A DNA stretch of 64,000 nucleotides. Source: JBAYDV01 sp041672845 (lineage in GTDB: Bacteria > Bacteroidota > Bacteroidia > Bacteroidales > UBA932). Within the stretch, counting starts at the first letter, position 1. Every line of letters begins with the position of its first letter. The stretch lies in assembly GCA_041672845.1 (NCBI GenBank), contig JBAYYV010000002.1, forward strand, positions 372,001 to 436,000. The letters are read 5' to 3'. This document shows positions 26,895 to 35,941 of this stretch, piece after piece. Under the pieces are notes generated by a model. That model did no database searches and had not been told where the DNA came from. It saw only the letters and a program-made list of their open reading frames with translations. Made by a program: the position numbers and the translations under genes.

Positions 26895-28616
26895 TTATTT
26901 ATTATTCAAAAGTTTCTTACACCTATTTAACTTTTCTTTTATTCCGAGATTAGGATCTTTTATATTAGCTTTATCCCAATAAATAAAAGCCAAATCATAA
27001 TCTTTTAATGCATAAAGAACATCACCATAATGATTTAAAATATTGGCATTTTCATTTCCGCCATATAACATAGCATGTTTAAAAGTTTGACGTGCTTCTT
27101 CGTATTGTTTTAATCTATATAATATCCAACCATAAGTATCTAAATAGGTAGGGTTATCAGGTTCTTCAAGAACAGTAATTTTACTCATACGATATGCTTT
27201 TTTTAATTGTCTATGATCTAGACAAAGGAAATAGGCATAGTTATTTAAAACTGTCACATATTTTGGATTTATCTTTAAAGCTTTATTATAATATTTATAT
27301 GATTTAGATTTTTTATTTATTTGATGATAAATATCGCCTAAAGAAGCATAGGTAGCTAACAACATTTTATTCTTATCATCTTTAGTATAGTTTTTAGATG
27401 TTAAAAGGCTTATCATTTTTTCATAATTAATAATAGCATTATTATAATTTTCTGCTTGCCAGTATGATATAGATAATATTTGTAATAAATCCATATCATT
27501 AGGGAATCGTTCTAAAGCTTTTTTAGAATAAGTAATGGTTTCTTCCCAGTTTTGTAAATAATATAATAAACCTATGAAATCTAGATGAGATTGATAATTT
27601 TCAGGATTATTTTTTAAATTTCTTAAATATAATGTTATGCCCGCTTTAAGCTGTCCTGCCTGAAGATAATAAGAACCACATGTCGATAATGTCGTACTAT
27701 CATTTGGATGAGTAGTTAAATAATTTATTATCATAGTATCTACCTGAGGTTTGAAAACAGGTAAAAATTCAGGTTTTATTACTATGTCAGTAAGATAAGT
27801 AGCTTTTAACCCGGGATCCATATTGTGATCCTTTAAATAAATATTAATATTTGTGAAATAATCTGAGTATTTTCTTTTATGTCTATATATTTCGGCTAAT
27901 TCTAGATTAGCAGGAGCAAATGTTGATTGGATTTTTAAAGCTTCTTGATAAGAATTAACAGCTAAAGAATCTTTTCTTAGTGATTTATACAGTTCTCCTA
28001 ACATAAATAATACTCTAGGAGTAGGATACGATTTAGATAATAATATTAACTGTTTAGAAGCTCTAGTATTATCTCCTTCCATTCTTAATATTTCAAATCT
28101 TATATTTTCAGTTTGCTCATTTTTCCCTACTTGTTTTTCTAATTTATCAAGTACTTCTTCTGCTTTATCAAATTTACTTAACTGAGCATAATTCTGCATC
28201 AAAGGATAATATATATTAGCTTTTTCAGGAAATTTGTTAAGTAATTTGGCATAAATATCTGTGGCTGATACTATATTTTTAGCGCTTTCATAGTATTGAG
28301 CTAAACGATATTGATACCAGTAGTTATTAGTGTCTTTTTCAGCAGCTATTTGATAATATTCTTTAGCAGCACTAGAGCTACCAAGATGAAAATATACATT
28401 CCCTAAATAGAAATACGCAGCATTGTTCTCTGAATCTGCAGCGATAGCTCTTAAAAATAAATTCTCAGCTTCTTGGTAATTTTCTATATTATATTGTTTT
28501 ATACCTTCTAATAGAAAATGAGTTTTAGATGTTTTTTTTTGGGAGTAGGTTAATTGACTGATTAATAACGAAATAGCTAGTAGAACAGTCAAGCGAAAAA
28601 TTTTATTTACTCTCAT
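26895..28616 (-). CDS. Exported TPR-repeat protein
   Basis: The 573-residue protein has an N-terminal signal peptide (cleavage near LTYSQ) and then about twelve tetratricopeptide repeats through most of its length. They are recognisable by spaced small/aromatic residues, for example AAYFYLGNVYFHLGSSS and AIINYEKMIS. It should act in the periplasm as a protein-protein scaffold; no enzymatic motif is visible. It is the first gene of a two-gene unit with the EnvC-like protein, which suggests but does not prove a role in wall remodelling or division. Confidence 0.88.
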   Translation of the reverse strand: MRVNKIFRLTVLLAISLLISQLTYSQKKTSKTHFLLEGIKQYNIENYQEAENLFLRAIAADSENNAAYFYLGNVYFHLGSSSAAKEYYQIAAEKDTNNYWYQYRLAQYYESAKNIVSATDIYAKLLNKFPEKANIYYPLMQNYAQLSKFDKAEEVLDKLEKQVGKNEQTENIRFEILRMEGDNTRASKQLILLSKSYPTPRVLFMLGELYKSLRKDSLAVNSYQEALKIQSTFAPANLELAEIYRHKRKYSDYFTNINIYLKDHNMDPGLKATYLTDIVIKPEFLPVFKPQVDTMIINYLTTHPNDSTTLSTCGSYYLQAGQLKAGITLYLRNLKNNPENYQSHLDFIGLLYYLQNWEETITYSKKALERFPNDMDLLQILSISYWQAENYNNAIINYEKMISLLTSKNYTKDDKNKMLLATYASLGDIYHQINKKSKSYKYYNKALKINPKYVTVLNNYAYFLCLDHRQLKKAYRMSKITVLEEPDNPTYLDTYGWILYRLKQYEEARQTFKHAMLYGGNENANILNHYGDVLYALKDYDLAFIYWDKANIKDPNLGIKEKLNRCKKLLNNK

Positions 28617-28635
28617 ATTTTTATAATTATTTGCA

Positions 28636-28643
28636 CAAATTTA
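28636..28643 (-). promoter_or_regulatory. Predicted −7 box for the TPR/EnvC-like operon
   Basis: The minus strand reads TAAATTTG, an exact match ending 19 nt from the TPR-protein start. It is divergent from the waaA box. Confidence 0.55.
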
Positions 28644-28674
28644 AATAAATTCTATCTAATGTAACAAAATAGCG

Positions 28675-28682
28675 TAAATTTG
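28675..28682 (+). promoter_or_regulatory. Predicted −7 box for waaA
   Basis: TAAATTTG is an exact TAnnTTTG match. The start codon follows 50 nt later, with an in-frame stop (TGA at 28727) between them, which fixes the short N-terminus of waaA. Confidence 0.55.
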
Positions 28683-28732
28683 TAGGCAATAAATATCAAT
28701 AATTGATTGATATAGTAAAAATATATTGAATT

Positions 28733-29989
28733 ATGGGTTCATCCTTTATACATAAAGCTAAACTTTTTATCTTGGGAAGAAGGAATGTGATAAAAAATAT
28801 TCGTAAAGATGTTAAGCAAAACCGAGAAGATAAAAAAATAATTTGGATACATTGTGCTTCGGTAGGAGAGTTTGAACAAGCAAGACCTATTATAGAATTA
28901 ATCAAAAAAGATTATAAAAAGGAATATAAAATTTTTCTAACATTTTTTTCTCCTTCTGGTTATGAACTCCGTAAAGATTATGATCTAGCTGATTGGATAT
29001 ATTATTTACCAATAGATGGTTTTATTAATGCCCATAGGTTTTTAAGAGTCGTAAAGCCTGATATAGCTATATTTATCAAATATGAATATTGGTATTATTA
29101 TTTAACTACATTGAAGCGTAAACATATACCTACTTATATGGTATCTGCTACATTTAGACCTTCTCAGATATTTTTTAAAAAGACAGGTGGTCTTTATCGT
29201 AAAATGCTTCGAACTTTCAAGACTATTTTTGTACAAGATGAAGTTTCCAAAAGATTATTAAAAAGGATTAATATCACTAATGTAGTCGTAGCAGGAGATA
29301 CGAGATTTGATCGTGTATGTAAATTAAGTACTCAGCCTAGAACACCTAATAAAATAGTCGAAACTTTTAAAGGAAATAAACTTATTTTCGTAGCGGGGAG
29401 TACTTGGGAACAAGATGAATATAATTTAGCAGAAGCTTTAAAAGCATTCCATTATTTGCCTAAAGAAAACCAAGGTATAATTTGTGAAGCTAAAGCCATA
29501 ATAGTTCCTCATGAAGTAACTCCTCAGAGAATAGCCAAGTGTAAAGAAATATTTAGACTTTTTTCTCCTATTCTTTATTCAGAATGTGAAAAAGGGAAAG
29601 CTTATACTGATACTCATTTAGATAAAGCACAAATATTAATAGTAGATAAAGTAGGGTTTTTATCTAGTTTATATCCATATGGATCTTTTGCTTATATAGG
29701 TGGAGGTTTCGGTGCAGGAATTCATAATATCTTAGAAGCAGCTACTTATGGTCGTCCTACTATTTTTGGTCCTAATTATAGAAAATTCCGTGAAGCTAGA
29801 GAATTGATAAGATTAGGAGGTGCCTTCTCATATTATTTTCCTACAGATCTTAGAGCTAAAATAGCAGATTGGTTTATTACTTGCTGTAATGAAGGTAGTG
29901 ATCTTTCTAAAATTTGTACACAATATATCGAAGATAAAAGAGGTGCTAGTAAAATTATTGTAAAAGCTATTCTAGAATCTGAGAAATAG
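28733..29989 (+). CDS. waaA: 3-deoxy-D-manno-octulosonic acid (Kdo) transferase, without N-terminal membrane anchor
   Basis: WaaA transfers Kdo from CMP-Kdo to lipid A precursor at the inner face of the inner membrane. The 418-residue protein has the N-terminal GT30 motif IIWIHCASVGEFEQARP (glutamate as catalytic base), KYEYWYY, VAGDTRFDR and the C-terminal GGFGAGIHNILEA with the CMP-Kdo site. The usual N-terminal membrane helix of about 25-30 residues is absent. The protein begins MGSSFIHKAKLFILGRR, which corresponds to the segment just after the helix. An in-frame stop and a promoter lie upstream, so the short form looks real. Confidence 0.93.
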   Translation: MGSSFIHKAKLFILGRRNVIKNIRKDVKQNREDKKIIWIHCASVGEFEQARPIIELIKKDYKKEYKIFLTFFSPSGYELRKDYDLADWIYYLPIDGFINAHRFLRVVKPDIAIFIKYEYWYYYLTTLKRKHIPTYMVSATFRPSQIFFKKTGGLYRKMLRTFKTIFVQDEVSKRLLKRINITNVVVAGDTRFDRVCKLSTQPRTPNKIVETFKGNKLIFVAGSTWEQDEYNLAEALKAFHYLPKENQGIICEAKAIIVPHEVTPQRIAKCKEIFRLFSPILYSECEKGKAYTDTHLDKAQILIVDKVGFLSSLYPYGSFAYIGGGFGAGIHNILEAATYGRPTIFGPNYRKFREARELIRLGGAFSYYFPTDLRAKIADWFITCCNEGSDLSKICTQYIEDKRGASKIIVKAILESEK

Positions 29990-30017
29990 TTTAATATTCT
30001 AAAGCAGAAATTCTATA

Positions 30018-30043
30018 ATCTGATATCATTTCTAGTATCAGAT
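30018..30043 (+). terminator. Possible weak hairpin after waaA
   Basis: ATCTGATA and TATCAGAT form an 8-bp stem with a 10-nt loop about 30 nt after the waaA stop. No U-tract follows, so termination is uncertain. Confidence 0.3.
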
Positions 30044-30104
30044 AAATAAATTGAATAATTAGAAATACCCTTTTAAAGGGCTTGTATACTAATATCTATT
30101 ACTC

Positions 30105-30112
30105 TAATTTTG
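30105..30112 (+). promoter_or_regulatory. Predicted −7 box for comM
   Basis: TAATTTTG is an exact match with a TTG 20 nt upstream (30082-30084). It ends 6 nt before the ATG at 30119, predicting a very short leader. A 13-nt palindrome, CCCTTTTAAAGGG (30068-30080), lies just upstream of the −33 position. Confidence 0.6.
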
Positions 30113-30118
30113 TGAGTG

Positions 30119-31672
30119 ATGGAAGCGATAATTTGTAGAGTATATTCAGCATTATGTAATGGATTAGAGGTAGTAACCGTTTGTGTTGAGATCTCTATTA
30201 CTCCAGGTGTGGGTATTTATTTAATAGGGTTACCTGACTCTGCAGTCAGAGAATCTCTGCTAAGGGTGAAATCTGCGTTGGATTTTTATAATTATCGTAT
30301 TCCTGGTAAAAAAATCATAATAAATTTAGCTCCTGCTGATGTTAAAAAAGAAGGTTCAGTTTATGACTTATCGATAGCTATAGCAGTATTAATTTCTACA
30401 GGACAGATATTAGCTAATAATTTAAATAAGATTATGATAATGGGTGAATTATCTTTAGATGGCACATTACGTCCTATGAAAGCAGTTTTACCTATAGCAT
30501 TATACGCAGAAGCTCAAGGATATAAAGCATGTATTTTTCCTGCAGAATCAGCACAAGAAGCTGCAGATGTAAAAGATATTAAAATTTATGGGGCAAATAG
30601 TTTATCAGAAGTAATAGATATTATTAGAGGGGAAGATTACATTATTAACTTACTGGCAGAAAGGAATGATGTAAATGAGGGGGATAAATCTATTTGCCTT
30701 TATAATTTTAAAGATGTTATTGGTCAGGCTTATGTTAAAAGAGGTTTAGAAATTGCAGCTTCTGGAAATCATAATTTGCTTATGATAGGACCTCCTGGTT
30801 CGGGTAAGAGTTTTATGGCTAAATGTTTACCAGGGATTTTACCGGAATTAAGCAGAGAAGAAGCTTTGGAGACTTCTAAGATATATTCAGTGGCTGGACT
30901 TACTTATGGTAAAAAAGGTCTTATTAAGCAGAGGCCATTTCGTACGCCTCATCATACTGCCTCTATGGTTTCATTGACCGGTGGAGGTCTTAATGCTACC
31001 CCAGGAGAAATATCATTAGCTCATAACGGAGTCTTGTATTTAGATGAAATGTCTCAATATTCTAGAAGCACTCTGGATGTTCTTCGGCAGCCATTAGAAG
31101 ATGGATATATTTCTATTTCTCGATCTCGATATAAACTGCGATATCCTGCTTCTTTTATGCTAGTAGGTTCTATGAACCCATGCCCTTGTGGTTATGCAGG
31201 AGATGATAGTGGAAAATGTACTTGTACTTCTGCTATGATAAAAAGATATATGTCGAAAATATCAGGTCCGTTAATGGATAGAATAGATATAACGATTAGA
31301 GTGAAAAGAGTAGATTCTAGTAAATTATTAGAGGCTAGTAAATTTAATAAAATCAGTAAATTAGAAGAATCTTCTTCAGATATAGCTAAACGAGTAGCCC
31401 GTGTAAGAAATATTCAGTTAGAAAGATTTAAAAAGGATAAAATTTTTACGAATTCTCAGATGAATGCTGAACAACTTTCCTATTATTGCTCACTTGATAA
31501 TAAAGAACGGAAGTATTTGAATACTATTATGGAAAAGTTCTTTCTTTCAGCTCGTTCATATAGTAGAATTCTTAAAATATCTAGAACTATTGCTGATATG
31601 GAATCTTCTGAAAGAATATCTTTTGGCCATATTTCAGAAGCAGTACAGTTTAGGTCCCAAGAACTATTATAA
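30119..31672 (+). CDS. comM: YifB/ComM family Mg-chelatase-like ATPase
   Basis: The 517-residue protein belongs to the ComM family of hexameric AAA+ helicases that promote branch migration during natural transformation; many non-transformable bacteria also carry it. It has an N-terminal Lon-like domain (GLPDSAVRESLLRVKSAL), Walker A GPPGSGKSFMAK near residue 224, the sensor region FRTPHHTAS, Walker B VLYLDEM and the zinc-site motif NPCPCGYAGD. GTG at 30116 could also start it, but ATG at 30119 fits the promoter distance better. Confidence 0.93.
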   Translation: MEAIICRVYSALCNGLEVVTVCVEISITPGVGIYLIGLPDSAVRESLLRVKSALDFYNYRIPGKKIIINLAPADVKKEGSVYDLSIAIAVLISTGQILANNLNKIMIMGELSLDGTLRPMKAVLPIALYAEAQGYKACIFPAESAQEAADVKDIKIYGANSLSEVIDIIRGEDYIINLLAERNDVNEGDKSICLYNFKDVIGQAYVKRGLEIAASGNHNLLMIGPPGSGKSFMAKCLPGILPELSREEALETSKIYSVAGLTYGKKGLIKQRPFRTPHHTASMVSLTGGGLNATPGEISLAHNGVLYLDEMSQYSRSTLDVLRQPLEDGYISISRSRYKLRYPASFMLVGSMNPCPCGYAGDDSGKCTCTSAMIKRYMSKISGPLMDRIDITIRVKRVDSSKLLEASKFNKISKLEESSSDIAKRVARVRNIQLERFKKDKIFTNSQMNAEQLSYYCSLDNKERKYLNTIMEKFFLSARSYSRILKISRTIADMESSERISFGHISEAVQFRSQELL

Positions 31673-31687
31673 ATTCCAAGAAATTTT

Positions 31688-31695
31688 TAACTTTG
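31688..31695 (+). promoter_or_regulatory. Predicted −7 box for tsaE
   Basis: TAACTTTG is an exact match ending 7 nt before the tsaE ATG, predicting a leader of only a few bases. Confidence 0.55.
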
Positions 31696-31702
31696 TCTCT
31701 TA

Positions 31703-32128
31703 ATGGAAGATATTATTTTCGAATTAAAAGACATTCATAAAGCTGCTAAGGAATTTAATAAAAATATTAAATCTGAGGATATTATAGCTTTTTATGGTTC
31801 TATGGGTGCAGGTAAAACTACATTCATAAAGGCTGTTTGTGATGAATTAGGAGTAGAGGACATCGTTAATAGCCCTACTTTTACGATAGTGAATGAGTAT
31901 AGAACTAAAAAAGATATGCCTATTTTTCATTTCGATTTTTACAGAATTAAAGACTTAAAAGAAGTAGAAGACTTAGGTTTTGAAGATTATTTATACGGTG
32001 GAGGTATAAGTCTGATGGAATGGCCAGAAAAAATCGAAGAATTATTACCACCAGAGACTTTGAAATTTAAAATCGAAGAGCTTCCAGATTTACGTAGAAA
32101 AATATCTAAAATCTTGAATCAAGATTAA
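31703..32128 (+). CDS. tsaE: tRNA threonylcarbamoyladenosine biosynthesis ATPase TsaE
   Basis: TsaE is the small ATPase that supports TsaB/TsaD in making t6A37 in ANN-reading tRNAs. The 141-residue protein has Walker A YGSMGAGKTTFIK near residue 31, NSPTFTIVNEY, HFDFYRIKDLKE and the late MEWPEKIEELLP, all typical. A Sua5-type protein for the first step of t6A synthesis is also in this window (41825-42412), but not linked. The gene has its own predicted promoter and is followed 60 nt later by mnmH. Confidence 0.95.
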   Translation: MEDIIFELKDIHKAAKEFNKNIKSEDIIAFYGSMGAGKTTFIKAVCDELGVEDIVNSPTFTIVNEYRTKKDMPIFHFDFYRIKDLKEVEDLGFEDYLYGGGISLMEWPEKIEELLPPETLKFKIEELPDLRRKISKILNQD

Positions 32129-32188
32129 TAATTAATAGAATATAATTCATTATTTCTTAAATTTTATTATTACTATAATTTTAACTAA

Positions 32189-33295
32189 ATGGCAGAATAT
32201 TTAGACATTAATAAAGCTCTAGAACTTAGAGAAGCAGGCTGTCCTGTTATAGATGTTCGCTCGCCTAAGGAGTTTGATCACGCACATATGCCAGGTGCTT
32301 ATTCTATCCCTTTATTTAATAATGATCAACGATCTGCCGTAGGAATTATTTTTAAAAAGAAAGGAAGAGTCGCGGCTGTTCAGAAAGGCTTAGAATATGT
32401 CGGCCCGAAGATGGCAGATATGACGAAAGAAGCACTTGAAATAACAGAAAAATTAAGTTTTAAAGTTTCCACAAAAGTTATTTCTAAGGCTGATGTTAAT
32501 GCTGTCATAGTTTATTGTTGGCGTGGAGGTATGAGATCTGCATCTATGGGATGGCTTTTCGAAACTGTAGATATTAAAGTATATTTAATAAGAGGTGGTT
32601 ATAAGGCTTATAGAAGAGAGGAATTAGAACTTTTTAAAAAGAATTATAATCTTACTGTATTAGGGGGATGTACTGGTGCCGGTAAAACTGATTTATTATA
32701 TGCTTTAGAAAAAGCAGGGGAACAAATTATAGATTTAGAAGGTCTTGCTAATCATAGGGGTTCTGCTTTTGGATCAATAGGCCAAGAAAGACAACCTACT
32801 TCTGAATATTTCGAACATTTACTTTTCGATAAACTTAGAAAAATGGATATCGAAAGAAATATATGGATAGAAGATGAATCTAAAAATGTAGGGAGAGTAT
32901 TTGTGCCAAATTCTTTTTTTACAAATCTTAGAAATTCAGATGTTATAAAAATACAAGTTCCTGAGTCGGTGAGAGCTGCTAGAATTATTAGAGATTATGG
33001 ATGTTTTGATAAAGAAGCCCTTATTTATTCTATTAAAAAAATTGAAAAAAGATTAGGTCGAGAGAAATGTTTACAGGCTATAAATTGTTGTAATAATGAT
33101 GATTATAAAGGTGCGGTAGAGATATGCTTATATTATTACGATAAACTATATAATGTATCTATGGATAAAAGAGTTTTAGTTGGTATAAAATTTATTACTT
33201 TTGCTATTGATTCCTTGGATATAGAAAGTTTCTTACCTTCTTTAATAGATCAAGCACGAGAGATGGAAGGTAGAAAAGGGAGTAAGATAAAATAA
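32189..33295 (+). CDS. mnmH: tRNA 2-selenouridine synthase
   Basis: MnmH (SelU/YbbB) replaces sulfur in 2-thiouridine at the wobble base of Lys, Glu and Gln tRNAs with selenium from selenophosphate. The 368-residue protein has an N-terminal rhodanese domain with the essential cysteine in VIYCWRGGMRS near residue 109, then a P-loop domain with GGCTGAGKT near 161. The next gene is selD, which makes the selenophosphate donor. The 9-nt gap and shared strand make a functional selenium operon likely. Confidence 0.95.
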   Translation: MAEYLDINKALELREAGCPVIDVRSPKEFDHAHMPGAYSIPLFNNDQRSAVGIIFKKKGRVAAVQKGLEYVGPKMADMTKEALEITEKLSFKVSTKVISKADVNAVIVYCWRGGMRSASMGWLFETVDIKVYLIRGGYKAYRREELELFKKNYNLTVLGGCTGAGKTDLLYALEKAGEQIIDLEGLANHRGSAFGSIGQERQPTSEYFEHLLFDKLRKMDIERNIWIEDESKNVGRVFVPNSFFTNLRNSDVIKIQVPESVRAARIIRDYGCFDKEALIYSIKKIEKRLGREKCLQAINCCNNDDYKGAVEICLYYYDKLYNVSMDKRVLVGIKFITFAIDSLDIESFLPSLIDQAREMEGRKGSKIK

Positions 33296-33304
33296 TGAAA
33301 ATCT

Positions 33305-34342
33305 ATGGCTTCAGATAAATATAAGTTAACGCAGTTTAGTCCAGGTGCTGGCTGAGGTTGCAAGATAGCTCCTAACAAACTTGAGGAGATTCTTAAGAAC
33401 AGTGGATCAAATAGGTTATTTGAGAAGCTGCTCGTCGGTAATGATACTAAAGATGATGCTGCTGTTTATGATATAGGTGGTGGAAAAGGTATTATATCTA
33501 CTACTGATTTTTTTACACCTATTGTCGATGATCCATATGATTTTGGTAGAATCGCTGCTGCCAATGCTTTAAGTGATATTTATGCTATGGGTGGTAAACC
33601 TATTATGGCTTTAGCTATTTTAGGATGGCCTATCTCTAAATTACCTGAAAAAATAGCATCTAAAATAATAGAAGGTGCCAGAAAGGTTTGTGACCAATGT
33701 GATATACCATTAGCAGGAGGACATAGTATTGAAAGTTCTGATCCTATTTTTGGGTTAGCAGTTACAGGTGTAATAGATGTAGAAAAAATAAAAACTAATG
33801 ATTCAGCTAAAGAAGGTGATATACTTTATTTAACTAAACCTATAGGAACAGGTCTTGTAAGTACTGCTGAAAAAATGGGTATAGCTAAAGAATCTTCACA
33901 AGAAGAAGCTTTAGAAATAATGTGCCAGTTGAATAAACCTGGTTATGATTTAGCTTATTCGGATGTGGTTTCATCTTTAACAGATGTGACAGGATTTGGT
34001 CTTGGAGGTCATTTATTGGAGATGGCTGAAGCTAGTGGATTAAGTGTAAATTTATATTACGATAAAATTCCTAAAATAAAGGAAATAGAATATTACCTGA
34101 AAAATAAATGTTCCCCAGGAGGAACTAGACGAAATTTTGCCAGCTATGGTAAAAAAATCGCAATGTCTGAATCGCAGAGAGCTTTAATATGTGATCCTCA
34201 GACTTCAGGTGGGCTATTGGTGGCAGCAAAGCCTGATAATGAAAAAACTCTTAAAGCTATTATGAAAAAATACGGACAGAATTTATATGAAATAGGTGTC
34301 TTTAAGAAAAAATCTGAAGGTACTATTATCCGTGTTATCTAA
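33305..34342 (+). CDS. selD: Selenide, water dikinase with predicted selenocysteine at residue 17 (in-frame UGA)
   Basis: SelD makes selenophosphate from selenide and ATP. The true frame starts at ATG 33305 and reads LTQFSPGAG, then UGA (33353-33355), then GCKIAPNKLEE. The UGA is at codon 17, where E. coli SelD has catalytic Cys17, and is followed by the essential Lys20. Downstream motifs are intact: GNDTKDDAAVY, TTDFFTPIVDDPYDFGRIAAANALSDIYAMGG, and DPQTSGGLL near the end. Full length is 345 residues, normal for the family. Sec-containing SelD is known in other bacteria. Ordinary stop-based calling would start it at 33587 and lose the N-terminus. A nonsense mutation is the alternative, but the perfect positional match argues against it. 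Confidence 0.9.
33369..33388 (+). promoter_or_regulatory. Candidate SECIS-like hairpin downstream of the selD UGA
   Basis: CTCCT (33369-33373) pairs with AGGAG (33384-33388), and an inner CA/TG pair could extend it over a two-base bulge to a four-base loop. It begins 13 nt after the UGA, about where bacterial SECIS elements sit. The loop does not clearly show the classical GU, so the assignment is tentative. Confidence 0.4.
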
Positions 34343-34345
34343 ATT

Positions 34346-35941
34346 ATGAAAAAGTACGATTACTTAATAATCGGAAGTGGTCTTGCTGGTGTATTTGCAG
34401 CACATAAGGCCGCCCCACATGGAAGCGTATTAGTTATCACTAAAAAGGCTATAAGAGATTCCAATTCCTACAATGCTCAAGGTGGTATTGCTGCAGTTAT
34501 TACTATTGAAGATAATCCTTCAATGCATTTTGATGATACTATCGAAGCAGGACGAGGACTTTGCGAATATAAGGCAGTAAACCTTTTAGTAAACGAAGGG
34601 CCTAAAAGAGTTCGAGAAGTCATAGATGAAGGTATGAAATTCGATATGGAAAATGGTAAATTAGCCTTAGGCCTTGAAGGTGGTCACCATAAACATAGAA
34701 TTCTACATGCAGGAGGTGACTCTACTGGTAAATGGCTTACAGAGTTTGTTATTGATAGAGTATTGGAAGATTCAAGAATTACGATTCAAGAAAACACATC
34801 TGCTATTAATTTCCTAATAAAGAACAATATTTGTTATGGTGTTAGATGCTGGAATCATGAAATCCATAAAGAAGAATTGATATATGCAAATCATGTTATA
34901 TTAACTTCTGGAGGTACTTCAGCTCTCTATTCTCGTACTACAAATCCTGAAACTACTATCGGAGATGGTATAGCTATGGCATATTCTGCAGGTTGTAAAA
35001 TTATGGATATGGAATTTATTCAGTTCCATCCTACATCTTTATATATAAAAGATTCTTCAAGAGCTTTTCTTATAAGTGAAGCAGTAAGAGGTGAAGGTGC
35101 ATATTTATTAAATAAAGCTGGTGAAAGATTTATGTTGCCTATTCATCCGTTAGCAGAATTAGCTCCTCGTGATGTCGTAGCACGTTCTATTTTTAAACAA
35201 ATGGAAGCAGATCAGCAGCCTTATGTCACTCTTTCTCTTAGCCATATAAATCCAGAACAGATTAAAAAAAGATTTCCTACACTTCTTAAAGTTTGTTCTG
35301 ATAACGGTTATAATATGTTAGATAAAATACCAGTAGCTCCTGCCGCCCATTACACAGTGGGAGGTATAGAAACGGATATTAATGGTCTTACTAGTGTAAA
35401 AAGACTTTATGTTTGCGGGGAAGCTGCAGCTACAGGAGTTATGGGAGCTAATAGATTGGCATCAAATTCGCTATTAGAATGTTTAGTATATGGAAATAGA
35501 TCTATTGAAGCTTCTTTGAAAGTAGAAGATTTGAAAGATATCCCTAATTTTAAAAAAACCATGTATCAAGATGAAAATAACAAACAAAAATATTTTCATC
35601 TTAAAAAGGACATAGCAGAAATTCTAAGAAAATATTCTGGTATCATCAGGGTCGAAGAAGGATTAGGCATAGCTCTGAATGCTGTCAGAAAGGAAAAAGA
35701 TATACTTGTTAGTGAGATTAAGGCTGATGCCAATAAATGCGAATACTATCGCGAAGCAGAATTAAAACTCTTAACATTGGCAGAATTATTAATTCGAGGC
35801 GCTCGTTTCCGTAAAGAAAGTAGAGGTGGACATTATAGAGAAGATTACCCAGCTACTAAAGATGAATACTTATTACATAGTGTTCAACAAAAAGATAAAA
35901 ATTTATTTACATCCGTAGTTAATCAAAATGAAGAAGCATGA
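34346..35941 (+). CDS. nadB: L-aspartate oxidase
   Basis: NadB is a flavoprotein that oxidises L-aspartate to iminoaspartate in de novo NAD synthesis. The 531-residue protein has the FAD dinucleotide site YLIIGSGLAGVFAAHKA at the N-terminus, SYNAQGGIAAV, HRILHAGGDSTGK, the fumarate-reductase-like catalytic region HPTSLY and EAVRGEGAYLLN, and APAAHYTVGG. It starts 3 nt after selD and its TGA stop overlaps the nadC ATG (ATGA). That overlap shows UGA is read as a stop here. Confidence 0.96.
   Translation: MKKYDYLIIGSGLAGVFAAHKAAPHGSVLVITKKAIRDSNSYNAQGGIAAVITIEDNPSMHFDDTIEAGRGLCEYKAVNLLVNEGPKRVREVIDEGMKFDMENGKLALGLEGGHHKHRILHAGGDSTGKWLTEFVIDRVLEDSRITIQENTSAINFLIKNNICYGVRCWNHEIHKEELIYANHVILTSGGTSALYSRTTNPETTIGDGIAMAYSAGCKIMDMEFIQFHPTSLYIKDSSRAFLISEAVRGEGAYLLNKAGERFMLPIHPLAELAPRDVVARSIFKQMEADQQPYVTLSLSHINPEQIKKRFPTLLKVCSDNGYNMLDKIPVAPAAHYTVGGIETDINGLTSVKRLYVCGEAAATGVMGANRLASNSLLECLVYGNRSIEASLKVEDLKDIPNFKKTMYQDENNKQKYFHLKKDIAEILRKYSGIIRVEEGLGIALNAVRKEKDILVSEIKADANKCEYYREAELKLLTLAELLIRGARFRKESRGGHYREDYPATKDEYLLHSVQQKDKNLFTSVVNQNEEA

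Noticed and set aside
33353..33355. Genome-wide reassignment of UGA to tryptophan
   Set aside because: Tryptophans are encoded by TGG throughout, and nadB and glsA end in TGA at the expected C-terminus.
33587..34342. A shorter SelD starting at 33587
   Set aside because: Conserved SelD sequence continues upstream in frame to ATG 33305; the only break is the UGA at residue 17, where Sec or Cys is expected.
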